From: Galerina marginata
Taxonomy: Eukaryota > Basidiomycota > Agaricomycetes > Agaricales > Galerinaceae
NCBI GenBank assembly: GCA_023014335.1
Contig: JAECYW010000037.1
Coordinates: 248,001 to 312,000 of the forward strand
DNA length: 64,000 nucleotides
Direction of reading: 5' to 3'
Shown here: piece by piece, positions 11,940-22,959 of the stretch
Layout: the number at the start of each line of letters is the position of its first letter
Position numbering within the stretch: position 1 is the first letter of the stretch
Translations under genes and position numbers: made by a program
Notes under the pieces: generated by a model
What the model was told of the DNA's origin: nothing
What the model saw: only the letters and a program-made list of their open reading frames with translations
Databases searched by the model: none

Positions 11940-12170
11940 CAGGAAAAAAGTTCGAATGAAAACTACGACGTACGTACCAAGACAAAAAGGTACGTCCGAA
12001 ATTGCTACTTGTGAAAAAAAGGAGAATCTGAAAGACGTGACGAGCGGCATTCGGATATAGGGTACGTACCGATATAACAGGGTACGAGCCTTTCGTCGCC
12101 TCATGTTCATTCAAAGGGGAGAAAAAGACAGGGAAAATGGAGTGGCAGGTACACGAGGTACTACTCGAGT
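11940..12170. repeat. GTACGTACC-rich segment at the inner edge of the left arm
   Basis: Several palindromic GTACGTAC-type words occur here. At 12141-12160 lies AGTGGCAGGTACACGAGGTA, followed by CTACTCGAG. It closely resembles the repeated AGTGGCAAGTACACGAGGTACTCGACG unit of the minisatellite at 39184-39690. Arm homology ends exactly at this motif. Confidence 0.6.
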
Positions 12171-15160
12171 ATCACAAAGGATCAAGGTTAACCGAGTAGC
12201 CGCAAGAGCGGTCCATGGGTACAAATTGCAAAACACATAAGTTTTTGTTGGAGCTTGCGAGAGCCATTAGAACGTTATTGATGTATTGGGTACGGAGCCG
12301 CCACGCCATCGTTTGACAATATGCTTGCAGCAACACAGACAGCGAGCCTGCGCGTTCCAGCCAACGACGAACAGCCACGGAAGTAGGTCGGCCAGCACAA
12401 GCACTGGGAGCACATGGCCAATAAGAAGTGCCCATGGAATCCTGCCCTCAAATGCCGGCATCTTCAGACGCACTACATGTGTCGGCAGGTCTGGGGTCAA
12501 GGAGAGAAGGAGGCATGAGAAATGTGACGCGAACTTTGCGAAGGAATGAAAGAACATACATACCTCCATTCGTATTCATTCTATACCGTCGCGTTCGTGT
12601 TTGGTAACATACGGTGTCCTTTTCAGGTTTGGAGATGGTGCGTGAGGTGGTCTTTCTGGAGTCCAAATAGTCGCGGGAACTTACCAGCATGAGGCGGTAG
12701 TAATCGCACCCACCATCTATCAACCTCCTTGCAGCCTTCACCTCGCCGCCGCTCCCTTACCACCCCCACAACCTAGCACCGCTGTTAGGTGCAACCACGC
12801 CATTAAGCTTCCATGACAAAGAGTAGAATTAGCCGTGAACAACGTCAGGACGAACTTACTCACTGAGTTCCAGCAGCTTACATCACCCGGTCGTCTTGTT
12901 CAATGGCTAGTTGTGCCGACATTAGGAAAGCGTAGCGAAGCAGGTCGGTGGTGGGTAGTTTCGGAGCAGCGACGGTGATGTGGCCGAGCCTATCGCGCGG
13001 AGGGGATAAGTAATGGATAAAATGTAAGCAATAGTCATCCACTGCCGGCCCAGACGCCCTGAGGTGGCGGGAGGCACACGGCGACAAACTGCGGTTGCCG
13101 GTGTTATAGATAAGCTAGATAGGGTTAATATCAGTAAATGATGAAGAGCAATAAAAGTAGTTCAATGCCTTTTGTTATGGGTTGGGACAGAGGGGTGGAC
13201 GAATTCGCGGCATGGGGTTGGAACTTCGTGTTATTGCTATTATTGATATTGAAAGTCAATGGTTCAATGTCAGTGAGGTTGAGGGACGTGAACTGACGAC
13301 GTCCCAACAATAGTGGCATGGGTTAGCCGAGTGGGTTGTCATCGTCATTGTTGATGCTGCACCAGACGTCGATGGTACCTGAGAGAGACTAAAGACAGCA
13401 TGGCCATGGCCTCCTCCAACTATCATTCGCATTCTTGCTGGGAATGGGTGTCACCTGCAAGTAAAATTCATCAGCTGTCGTTCCCAACTGAAGGGACAAA
13501 AAAAAAGGAAACATACGGCGGTGGGAACGAAGGAGCATCGTTCGCGACCCGTATCCCCCGTTCTCAGCTACATCCAGCAGCAGCACCTCCCGGGATGAAT
13601 CAGGCTCATCCCGAAACCAGGCACGAGGGTCAGAGAGAGGACGAGCTTGACGCCGGTGGTGCGTAGAAGGCCAAAGATCAAGTAAACCTGTATGTGAGAT
13701 AACGGATGATGAAATAAGATGAACGAAAGAAGGAAAAAACTTGCACTGGACCAAAGTCGACTTTCCTATCCCTCCTTTGCCTGGTGCTTCTACTAATCCC
13801 GACAATAACGAGGATGTCAATGTTTGGCATATCGAGTACATGTCGTAGTGGTAGGCTGCAGAACACGTAAAACCTGTTAGATAGGTACTGAAGATAGTAG
13901 ATGATAACAAAAAAGAAAGAAATAGAGGAGCATAATAGAGGAGCATACATTTCAACGTTCAGCGTTCAACACTCAAACTTAACCCTGTCCAAGAACTCTT
14001 GACGACATTTTTGAGTGGCGCACATGCTCAACTGTGTTTGTGGAGCAGGTGAGGTGCCGGAGAACGGGGGATCTGGAAGAACTGTGACGTGAACACTGCG
14101 AAAAGTGGGTGGCAGCGTCGCCACATTGACGCCGAATGAGGAGATGGACGTGATGGGACAGCATCGGCCACGTCGACGCCAAACCACAAGGTGCAGGCAC
14201 CATCCGAGGAGGCGGAGAGGTGGGACAGCATCGGCCGTCGACGTGGTGCAGTGTCACCCGCGTCGACTGGAGGCGGTATGGAGGCGTCATCATTCGTGTC
14301 AATGACTCAAAGTTATTCGAGGGTAACGTCTGTATAGGTTCGATGGAACACGATGACTGGAGCTGTAGGAAAGGAGGCAGAAGGTCGTGCCTGCAACGGG
14401 TGAAATGAGGCCATTGGGATGCTAAACGCAGGAGCAATAACGTACCATGGTACATCTGAATGAGAGAACGCGACACTCGGGATTATGTCTGCGAACGTGT
14501 CAGTCAATCCTGGCGCCTCGACAGGAGCTGGAATAGTGCATGGCTGCGAATGGTGTTGACACCAGTCCCGCAGGACCCGCATTGGAATGGCAGGGTCGGC
14601 GTCATGGTATCTGTATCGACAGAGGCAAACAGAGGCCAGAAAGGAGGGCGATAAGCACTATCCTGCGAGAAAGAAGGTTGAGAAGGCAGACGTACGATGG
14701 ATAACTGGCGGTGATGCACCTGGCACCTCTCACTCGGTGTATGCTTCGGGATCCCTCACCATTCGCACGGAGGTCATCGCCATCCATTTTGTCGTTGGCT
14801 CCGGCGAAGGGTTATGATTGATTATGCGATGCCCAGCGGTTAAGCTGGTGTGCAATAGAGAAGCTATTGGGAATGTTAGCGAGGCATCGGGAAACAGGAG
14901 CATAAACGTACGATTAGACGTGCCATGATTGAGGCCTGTGAGGAGCGACAGGCAGGTAGGGAAAAGGTTGGATGTTGGAAATTGAATATTGAATGTTGAA
15001 GGCGACAACGACAAAACGACGGAAATAGAAAGACTTCCGAAAATAGAAGGCGGGAAATGCCGCCTAAATAGTAAGTGACCGGCGGTATCAGCGGTATCAT
15101 GGACCCAGCCACTCTTTGGGTCCAAACAGTAGAAGATCTAGAACCAAAACCCGTTAACTC
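12171..15160. other. Unique 3 kb spacer between palindrome arms
   Basis: GC-rich, with many splice-like signals, but no gene model I can defend. A short local duplication (GGGACAGCATCGGCC near 14157 and 14222) is present. On the minus strand at about 13760-13790 a frame encodes APGKGGIGKSTLVQ, a P-loop like that of ParA/MRP-type ATPases. Neighbouring frames (NIDILVIVG) fit loosely, but no continuous ATPase can be assembled. Confidence 0.4.
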
Positions 15161-15596
15161 GAGTAAACCTACCTCGTGTACCTGCCACTCCATTTTCCCT
15201 GTCTTTTTCTCCCCTTTGAATGAACATGAGGCGACGAAAGGCTCGTACCCTGTTATATCGGTACGTACCCTATATCCGAATGCCGCTCGTCACGTCTTTC
15301 AGATTCTCCTTTTTTTCACAAGTAGCAATTTCGGACGTACCTTTTTGTCTTGGTACGTACGTCGTAGTTTTCATTCGAACTTTTTTCCTGCCTGCATCTG
15401 GACATCTCCACGCTTGATAATGGTTCTGGCATCTTTGTCGTCCTGCAGGTCAGTGTGCATGGCGTCATAATCTCTTTACTTACTTTTGGAGTCTATAGTA
15501 AGGCCGTTCAATTCGCCCAGAATCGACGTTCGTTGTTTTTCTGTATTCCCTTTGTTCACGAATTTTGGCCAGCTATAACTAAAAGTTAATCCGGCT

Positions 15597-16461
15597 GTGG
15601 ATGAATTTCTGCATTCCCCAACCATGCCGTCGACCCAAGTGGCGTTATATCGTCGTTTTAAATGCTCACTTCCATCCTGTTGGCTCCCACTGGAGTCGCC
15701 GGAGGTGTGTAAATGTAGGAACACTACGTATGTCCACTTAGCGTTAAATTATAATCAATGTCACCAAACCACTTCAAATTCCCGTTCTAGGTACTGTTCA
15801 CGAGCCTGCCAGAAGGCTCACTGGAAGGTGAGTAGTCTTAAACGGTTTAACTCTTCCCTACTAATTCCTACCGTTTTTTTTTCAGAGTCACCGCGAGACA
15901 TGTAAAAGCCTCACTTTCCGAGAGCTTTGTCTTGTTGGAGTGTCGCTTAAGCCCTCCGAGTCCGACGCGCTGCGTTTCCCGCAAGGTTATTCTCTTTCAA
16001 TGATCGAAAAAAAGCTCCGAAAATGGATCCAATTCCATGCACCCACCCTTATGGCGGCTACCATCCACGCCCTATCTCTTCCCATGGATCTTTCCCGTTC
16101 TCGCACCCATATATTGCGCATGCAAATATGCCGGCCTGAAGATCCTGAGCTTTCGACCACTTCCCTTTTTTTTTCCTTCTCCCACGCAGCCGTCGTCGAA
16201 CAATCAGAAGCACGAAAATTGGGAGTTATATGGTCCCAAAGTCTCAATCAACTTGCGCGTATGAGGGAAGAGGCCGAAGAAGGGGGAAGAGGCACAGTTG
16301 CAGCAATTGGTATTGAATGCGAGCCCTTTGGCTTGCATGTTGTACCTTTTGGCTCATTGAAGGATTTAGAATCAGTTCGGGTGTTGCACAGTTGGTCCTC
16401 CTTTTTAAGGACTGCGCTTGATTCGGGGAAGGTTCCCTCTGGGTTTACAGAAGAATGCTAG
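15597..16461 (+). CDS. MYND zinc-finger protein, right-arm copy (247 aa)
   Basis: Exons 15597-15727, 15791-15827 and 15886-16461, all joins in frame. The protein is the same as the left-arm copy as far as I can read: MYND finger at residues 23-62 and a helical C-terminal region ending SGFTEEC. The only difference noted is one T fewer in the second intron's polypyrimidine tract. The ATG at 15597 is the first in frame after an upstream stop. An additional 5' exon from about 15220 remains possible, because that stretch is open too. Confidence 0.75.
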
Positions 16462-16985
16462 TGGATAGATCTTTTTTTTACATTTTGACACTTTAATCTG
16501 CATAGTAATAATTTCGAGAGCCTCCTCTCTTTTATGACGACAGAACCGTTGCCGGTTTACATTTAGAATGATCTATCAAAGTTTCCAAAGGAGGATAGGA
16601 GAGTGAACCGCTCTTAAGAGCTAATTTTTTCGTAGTTGGGATCGGTTAATTGTTGCTGAGGCTATATTATTAATAAAGGGTTACATTCGGTCTTTTGTCC
16701 TACCCCACTGCGAGCTGATGAGAAAGAAAAAGCGAATCAACTGGTGTGGAATCGGGTAGACAAGACTAGATCGGCCAGTTTAATTCAGAATCACTCGTGA
16801 GTGGACGACCATCATCGGTGTAATATTAATGTACCTTGAACACTTCAGACATTTTCAAATATACAATCAGTTTACTACCCAAGGGCTAGCTGCTGCGTCG
16901 ACACCCTAGTCAGACCAACCGTGCACCTAATCAACGTATTCTATCAATCCCAGCAGCCTGTCCATAAAAACTCATGGCCACTTGA

Positions 16986-17438
16986 TTAGTTCGTCGGAAA
17001 AGTACATGTACAGGCCACTCGAGATCTGGCCACTGCCCCAGGGATTGAAGGGAAAATGAGAGGTGTAACGGTATATACGACGCAGACTGTCAAGAAGAAG
17101 ACAACCCAAAATTGAACGACCGAGTTTTGAAGAAAATGAGGGGTCTTCGAATGCGATGCTGAAGAAGTGGGATCAGCGCTGTATCCTATGTATATTCACA
17201 AGACGTACGGGCTTTTCTCGCAACGAGCCTCGCAACAAGAGTTGATGCGGGAATAACAAGTCGAGTTCTGCTTTAGTGTTGTGTCTCGTTAATGGTATGA
17301 AGAACTTAAGTTAGAAGAGGTGACGTACTGCACAGGTCTTTCAATTGGAGTTTTTGGACGAATACGATCGATATCCTAGATCAAGTTATATGAGCACCAG
17401 AGGAAGACGTGACAAAGTAGGTGGGCCCGAACCTGCAT
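16986..17438 (-). CDS. Small four-exon membrane protein, right-arm copy (94 aa)
   Basis: Exons 17438-17433, 17375-17329, 17267-17209 and 17158-16986, the mirror image of 9891-10343. I see no difference in exons or splice sites. It has a basic N-terminal half, one transmembrane segment near residues 53-72, and a stop at 16986. Function unknown. Confidence 0.5.
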
Positions 17439-18145
17439 TATAGTGGAAATTATGAACTGAGGAAGGGGTGTAGAAGTCAATTCGAGGTAGAATCCGTATC
17501 TGGCAGTTGGTATGAGCGGCAACTACTGATGAATGCGAGGTTTATATGGGTTTTTGCTCAAGTTTGAAAGGGCCAGAACCCAGACGGCTGGGACAGTAAA
17601 ATGTATCCTGATACAAAGGAACCTCGCTTGTTCAGTACGAGCGGGGAAACGAAGAACCTAAGATACTGGATACGCACTTGAGCCATGCAGAACTTGACAA
17701 AAGCGAACCATTACAGTCCGGAAATAAGGCGAGACAACGAAAACTTTTTCGATCGTATCGGGTCTGTACCGATGGATTTTTTTCTTTTCAAAAAAAGAGA
17801 CAAAAGTGAGCCAGATCGTCGAGTTTTCCCAGATCAAAAGACTTGAATTCGGAATCACAGATCACAGTGGCAATAATGGCGTCCAGGTTCAAGGTGAATG
17901 GTGACGGGAAGTCACGAGAGTGACCGTGGCACTGATCAATCAATCACAGGTCAGCTTCATTCTCAACACCTTGGCCAACGGATTCTCAGCTATATATCGG
18001 CCATATCCCATTGTTAATATAGGACCTACGACATCGGAGCGCACTCATGTCATGGACATTTTTGGGTCAACCTGAGTATCCATGGTAAAAACATATTGAC
18101 AACGTCACCTAGACCGTTTATGAATCTCGAGGTCCTTGCACTCTA

Positions 18146-18597
18146 ATGTTTTCTTTCTCCCGGCACTCCCTGTTTGGTAAAGTTCCTTCGTGGAATTCGT
18201 CGTTGTTTCCGCCACAACTCCCCAGCATCGTCACCTCGATGTGGTGCTCCGTCAAAGCAGTTTTTTCAGTACTTTGTCACTATTCAATTCGTTCTCTTTC
18301 CGCTATGTTGCATACCCACCATAGGTTCGGGCTAGTTTTTTACCACCATGGCTCCGCTTTCATCATCTGCTTCTATCCCAAATTCTACACCCGAATGGCA
18401 TGCATTTTTGCCGCTTTTTTCTGGCTTCCTTCCTGCGAGAGAGATGCAGACTCTCACGTACCATACCTGGCGCTTCCTCACCTTCTCATTCCATTTCTGA
18501 AACATCCAAGGATCTAGCGACACTGTCTCTTTCGGTCGATCAATATTCCGGCCTTTTCCATAGCTTCCGCGTTGTATTTATGGCTGGTCATTCCTAG
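18146..18597 (+). pseudogene. 5' fragment of a helical-protein gene, right-arm copy
   Basis: Mirror image of 8732-9183. The initiating MAPLSSSAS stretch starts at about 18348 and closes after some 50 codons; the continuing homologous frame closes at 18597. The parental-type sequence is at 37290-38449. Upstream homology extends to about 17650. Confidence 0.6.
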
Positions 18598-18914
18598 CAT
18601 GAGCTTCCTCGATCCGCCTTGTAGCCTTCACACCCAACATCGGCTCTTCCCCTTATTCGTTTATTTTCAATGGAACCTAGTATCTATATACATTCTGAGC
18701 CTCAATTGATGTTGAGACTCGATGCGTCAACGCCATCGATACTTATACAAGTCAAGAGGGAGAATAAATGATCATTCACACAAAGAGTATTTAAAAAGAG
18801 ACGATTCGTTTGCTTTCTGAGTAACCCCACTGGTCTAATCCTTCAAGGCAATACTAACAAGTTCGCATTCAGTGCTCATGCGACAAGACGTTAAGCATTT
18901 TGAATAGAGCTCAC

Positions 18915-19303
18915 CTAGGCTTTGATCCAATCCAATAAATCAGAATCGCCAGGTATGGGACACGGTTCGTGCATCACAGTAACCGAGTCGAGAGACCGAA
19001 GGACCTCATCCCAGAAAGTGGGAGAAATTATGGCGAGCTCCCCGCGGCAAATGCCCATCTCCTTGGTGTGGAAAGTTAGGATGTCCCCTTTAGAGATACT
19101 GGGGAAAAGTTTGTAGCATATCTCTACTGCCAACTACGTTAAATTTGGAAGGATGAGCGAATAATTGGATGAGAATGGACTGAGTTACTCGCATTGTATG
19201 ACGAAGGTCGTGGACCTATGACGCGTCTACCCTTGTATACAAAAATTAGAGGTGAAAATCTTGAGGACTTCTCCATGTTAGAGTCGTTTTTCGGCATGAG
19301 CAT
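18915..19303 (-). CDS. Small two-exon hypothetical protein, right-arm copy (93 aa)
   Basis: Exons 19303-19241 and 19133-18915, identical to 8026-8414 in mirror orientation. It is divergent from the disrupted gene at 19426; the shared 120 bp between them contains the TATAAAT box. No family recognised. Confidence 0.5.
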
Positions 19304-19425
19304 GGTGTGCAGTGGCAGAAGGTATCAAGCGGCTTGATTTACGAGTAGAGCTGAGTAGCAAGCAATATCGAAGAAACGAGTCCATTTATAATTAAGTACT
19401 CAAGAAGTTTGGGCCACAACTGACC

Positions 19426-20041
19426 GTGCATTGGGAACAATCAGTAAGTACTTACTCCTTAGTGGCTCAAGCGCTCAACGCCGAAAGCCATCAGAAACCT
19501 TTGAATTTGGGATTCCGACGGCTTAATGTTAACAAAGTGCGTAATTGTCTCTGGCTTCGTTCCTCAGACCGTCTTTCGCAATCTACCTCGTGCGTCAGTT
19601 CGTCACTCCCTCTGGTCCCGGGTTCATTTGCCTTAGTTGGCCTTGGTGACTATCGAATACCATCGAATCTATTCCGATCCCAGTCTCCCAGAACACCCTG
19701 CTTCTCTTCGAGTCGTTAATCTTAAGAATTTTGGCTGACTACTGGACCCACCTCATTCGTTACAGTTTTCCTTTCCAAATCGTCATGACTTTTGGTGGCT
19801 CCATGATGTTCAGCAGTCGAGGTACCTTGTGTTTGTCAGTAGGTATACGTACCGCAGGTACGACCTAATTGGGATGTTGGTCCTCATGTTATTCATTCGT
19901 TTGATACCACCCAGTTTGACAGTTTCGACGAAATCTTCGATTCTTTCAACTGTATACCGATCATCGCCAAAGAAAATACTTCCAATGAGTGCTTCCCGAG
20001 GCCTTTTGTCTGGTCGTCTACCTACCCGGCCACGATATAAA
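19426..20041 (+). pseudogene. Disrupted hypothetical gene, right-arm copy
   Basis: Same coding segments and same one-base frame break (near 19845-19850) as 7288-7903. The last segment (QFDSFDEIFDSFN through FVWSSTYPATI) ends at TAA 20039-20041, 73 bp before the nucleotidyltransferase-like ATG. The shared lesion means the damage predates the duplication or was homogenised. Confidence 0.4.
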
Positions 20042-20114
20042 GTGTGGTGACATATGCCACTATGACTTCCTCTTCGTTTCTCTTCTTCACCTCTCTCCTC
20101 GCCACTCTCAGGCT

Positions 20115-22117
20115 ATGTCTCTCTCTCCTTCTCTTCGCAGCCAACCGCCCACCGATAGCGTCATTCAAACTCTCGTCGACAACATTATCAACTTACCCCC
20201 TGGCAACCCCCTTGACGACCTCTTAGTCGATGCGAGGGAGAGCGAGGCCATTTTACGCTACCTATTTGCCTCCGAGCCACACCACTATTTACTCGCGGAC
20301 CCATACGCCGGGCTCATTAATGTATTCAACACAAGGTCGGAGGTTTGGAAAGTCATAGGGCGCCCAAGAGAGGCCAATAATGAAAAGTATATTCTGCCGT
20401 TGGATAACTCCCTGCGCAGGCCGTGGGGATCGCCATCGATCGTCTCCTGCTACCCGCAATTCCGTTCGAACTGGGCACTCTTCACACACAACGTCCTCTC
20501 GGGAATTAACTGGGAGAACGTCGTCGCAGCCGGGGGATCGGTTCTCGCCTGTCTTATGCCTACTCCCCCTAGTTGTTCCTCACCAAAGCTCATCAACAAA
20601 TACTACCAGTCTACGTACGCCGAATCTGATATCGATCTTTTCCTGTACGGTTTAACAGCAACTGAGGTACTGTCCATCGTCAAACTTAAAGACAGATTTC
20701 TAATAGCTTATTATAGGCGGAGGGAAAAATGTGCCAGATATACGAAGCAATTTGTGCAACAGTGGATTGGGATGTTATATGTGTGCGCAAGGCCAATGTT
20801 ATCTCCATTCACAGTATGTTGCCCTCAAATTTTCATGAAAATTACTTCAGATTGATTCCAAAAATCTAAGCGTCTTACCCCTTCCGCCCTATCCAAATCA
20901 TATTGAGGCTTTACCGGTCTCCTGCAGAGATATTGGCTGGGTTTGATGTAGATGCAGCCTGTTGTGCATATGATGGTGCGCTTTTTTTGCTCTACAGAAA
21001 CGACTTTTGTTTGACGTTTTCCCAGGGCAATACGTCTGGACTAGCTGGCGTTCACTGGCTGCCTGTATTAGGCAAACTAACACGATAGATATGAGCCGAA
21101 GGTCTCCTTCCTATGAAATTCGATTGGCAAAATATGCCTCCCGCGGGTTTGAAGTATATTACCCAGCACTGTCCCGGGAGAGGATTGATCCTTCGGTGCG
21201 TGCCCCCACTTCGTATGACGATAATATATTCAAGAGATCTTCCATTAATTTTTTTGCAGATCTTCGAGACTATGTCACCCAATTCAAGGAACGGTCTGGC
21301 TCGCTTGTTAATCCTTGAACGCAGGTACACGGGATTCTTTTCGTCAACTGGTAGACGTTATCCTTGGTGGAGACGGCTTCTTCTTCGGGAGTCTGTTCGT
21401 ATAGGTCCCGAGCACCGATTCAAAGTTAGTCTCGAAACCAACCACTACGACGTACGCTGGTCAATCCCATACGGCCCGAAATGGAATACGGCCAGAATTC
21501 TCCGTAATGTTCGAGAAATTGTAAGGCCCCCTATTGCTATTTCTTTGCTTCTTCATAACTAAATCTTTGCAACCAAGTATGTCCACATAAACGGTATGCA
21601 AAATCGACCGTTTGTTTGCATTGGTGCGTTATTAATGTGCATTGAGTGTAGATCCAATGGTTCGGGGTCGCTATTTACACCGCCATGCCATATACGCAGG
21701 TTCGATGTACCAGTGCATCGAGGATTTTTGCCCTGTGAGTGATAATTTTTGATGACTTAATTTGTCTTACTCCGTCATCGTCATGCTGTAGGCATGTCCT
21801 CTTCCCATCAATGATGACGAAAGACTCATCGTTGAAAGTGAATCTGGAAAGTATATTCGCGGGCGTGTCCAGTAAGCCGATGCTATAACCCTCATCCCCA
21901 GCTTGATAACGATTGAGTGCGTAGGTTTGTTGATTTCAATGCTGGCCGCCAGACTATGACAGGGAGCTTCCAGCCCATCGACGCAGGCACCTGGGAAGAG
22001 GAGGCTTACACACCTGATGCAACCGTCGTTCTTCCCATAGTTGTTGTTAGGTTTGGAATGTTCAAGAAGGCTGGGCTTGCGAAGTTGAGGGCTCTAGGTA
22101 ACTTACTCTCGATTTGA
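20115..22117 (+). CDS. Nucleotidyltransferase-like protein, copy with one C-terminal repeat (528 aa)
   Basis: Exons 20115-20666, 20717-20813, 20871-20975, 21026-21195, 21260-21520, 21578-21623, 21652-21734, 21792-21871 and 21925-22117. All phases match and all introns are GT-AG. The protein has GGS (140-142) and DID (172-174), a central region (SPAEILAGFDVDAACC; RRSPSYEIRLAKYASRGFE), and a C-terminal part with a CxxC pair (CPACPLP). The GG[S]...DxD arrangement suggests a polymerase-beta-like nucleotidyltransferase fold; catalysis is inferred, not shown. It differs from the left-arm copy by 61 fewer residues in the terminal repeat and by about a dozen amino-acid changes packed into exon 5. The compact start at 20115 is preferred over in-frame upstream ATGs that overlap the neighbouring gene's end. 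Confidence 0.75.
21384..21545 (+). other. Diverged patch within otherwise near-identical arms
   Basis: Against 5784-5945 I count roughly 19 base differences in about 160 bp, of which about 12-13 change the amino acid (for example R/Q, I/V, E/G, H/R, S/N, H/N, K/T, N/S, N/K). Flanking exons and introns on the inner side show none. It ends at the intron 3' of exon 5. Confidence 0.75.
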
Positions 22118-22144
22118 AGACCGGCAATTTGTCTGTAGCCCTTG

Positions 22145-22825
22145 TATTCTTTGTAGATCTTCCCCTTTTCGTATCCTTACTTTTGCCACCATGCCCTGTA
22201 GGTCATACATGATTCGCGGTGTGCGAAATTCGAGATACATGATCAAACGAACTATTCAAGCTGAAACAAGATTCTTGTGAAGTGTGAAGTTCAGACCGAA
22301 CACACATCATTCCACCCGAACCCCACATCGATCAAAAACCAGTACTACTCACGACCTAGCCTCGTGACCGGCCCATCCCTTATCAGTGATCACTGCGGCA
22401 ATCAGGCGGCATCGTTTGTCTTTTTCTAATAGAGGCAAGGCCATCATTTCTAATTTTAGTGAATGTATTTTTGGAACGCGCTCAGACATTTATATCTGTC
22501 GCATATTCCGGAGTGAAGCTGAATTTCTTCAGGCACCACTTCCCGAAAGCTTCAGAAGCAAAGCAGGCTTAAAAAATTATCTTTCCCTAACGGATAGCCA
22601 AAAGCGGAGTTAATGGTGTAAACCTTTCACAAAATATTTAGCCTCTATTCAAAGCCTGTAGCCAGTTGATGGGTGCGGAAGCCATTGGATTAGATAGTAG
22701 AGTAAGTAATAGTCGCTCCGTTCACTAAAATTAGAATTGATGGATTCTCTACTAATTCAAACTCAGTTATGCTGGTCCCTCTGGGTTCTTGTTTCCTCTT
22801 TGGGAGGGACCGGTCACCGGTCTAC
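22145..22825. other. No gene recognised
   Basis: AT-rich sequence with short open frames only; I see nothing supportable. Confidence 0.35.
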
Positions 22826-22830
22826 TCACG

Positions 22831-22954
22831 ACCAAGGAGATTCAAAAAACTCCGACCAGCAGCTTTGAATCTCGATTTTTGCGACTCGTTTTGAAATTTG
22901 AGATTGATATTTAAAATCTGTGCTCATGATCCGATTTTGTTGAATCTCCTTGGT
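22831..22954. mobile_element. MITE with 15 bp perfect terminal inverted repeats
   Basis: ACCAAGGAGATTCAA (22831-22845) is mirrored perfectly by TTGAATCTCCTTGGT (22940-22954). The subterminal sequence (ACTCCGACCAGCAGCTTTGA) matches, inverted, the end of the 547 bp element at 36424-36970. There is no coding capacity. No convincing target-site duplication is visible. Confidence 0.7.
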
Positions 22955-22959
22955 ATGAT

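Larger units (their letters stand above)
4995..12160 (-). repeat. Left arm of a giant inverted repeat (about 7.1 kb)
   Basis: The reverse complement matches 15170-22140; paired coordinates sum to 27330 near the centre and 27329 further out. The inner part (about 5960-12160), introns and intergenic DNA included, appears virtually identical. The 1-nt change in offset is a homopolymer difference in a MYND-gene intron (10 A here, 9 T in the right arm). The outer part (about 4995-5960) contains a diverged patch, scattered SNPs and a 183 bp length difference. Homology fades at 4995 and stops at about 12160-12170. Confidence 0.95.
15170..22140 (+). repeat. Right arm of the giant inverted repeat
   Basis: Inverted copy of 4995-12160. 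Gene order from the centre outward is the same: MYND gene, small membrane-protein gene, pseudogene fragment, two-exon gene, disrupted gene, nucleotidyltransferase-like gene. Beyond 22140 the sequence is unrelated to the left flank until 25.12 kb. Confidence 0.95.

Noticed and set aside
13979..14476. 165-codon minus-strand frame in the spacer
   Set aside because: Composition is Ser/His/Pro/Arg scatter; the plus strand is also open and there are internal repeats; no domain pattern.
4995..22140. The palindrome as a pure assembly artefact
   Set aside because: Real differences exist between the arms (homopolymer, SNPs, 183 bp repeat difference, diverged patch) and the spacer is unique. It still needs read support, so I report it as real but checkable.
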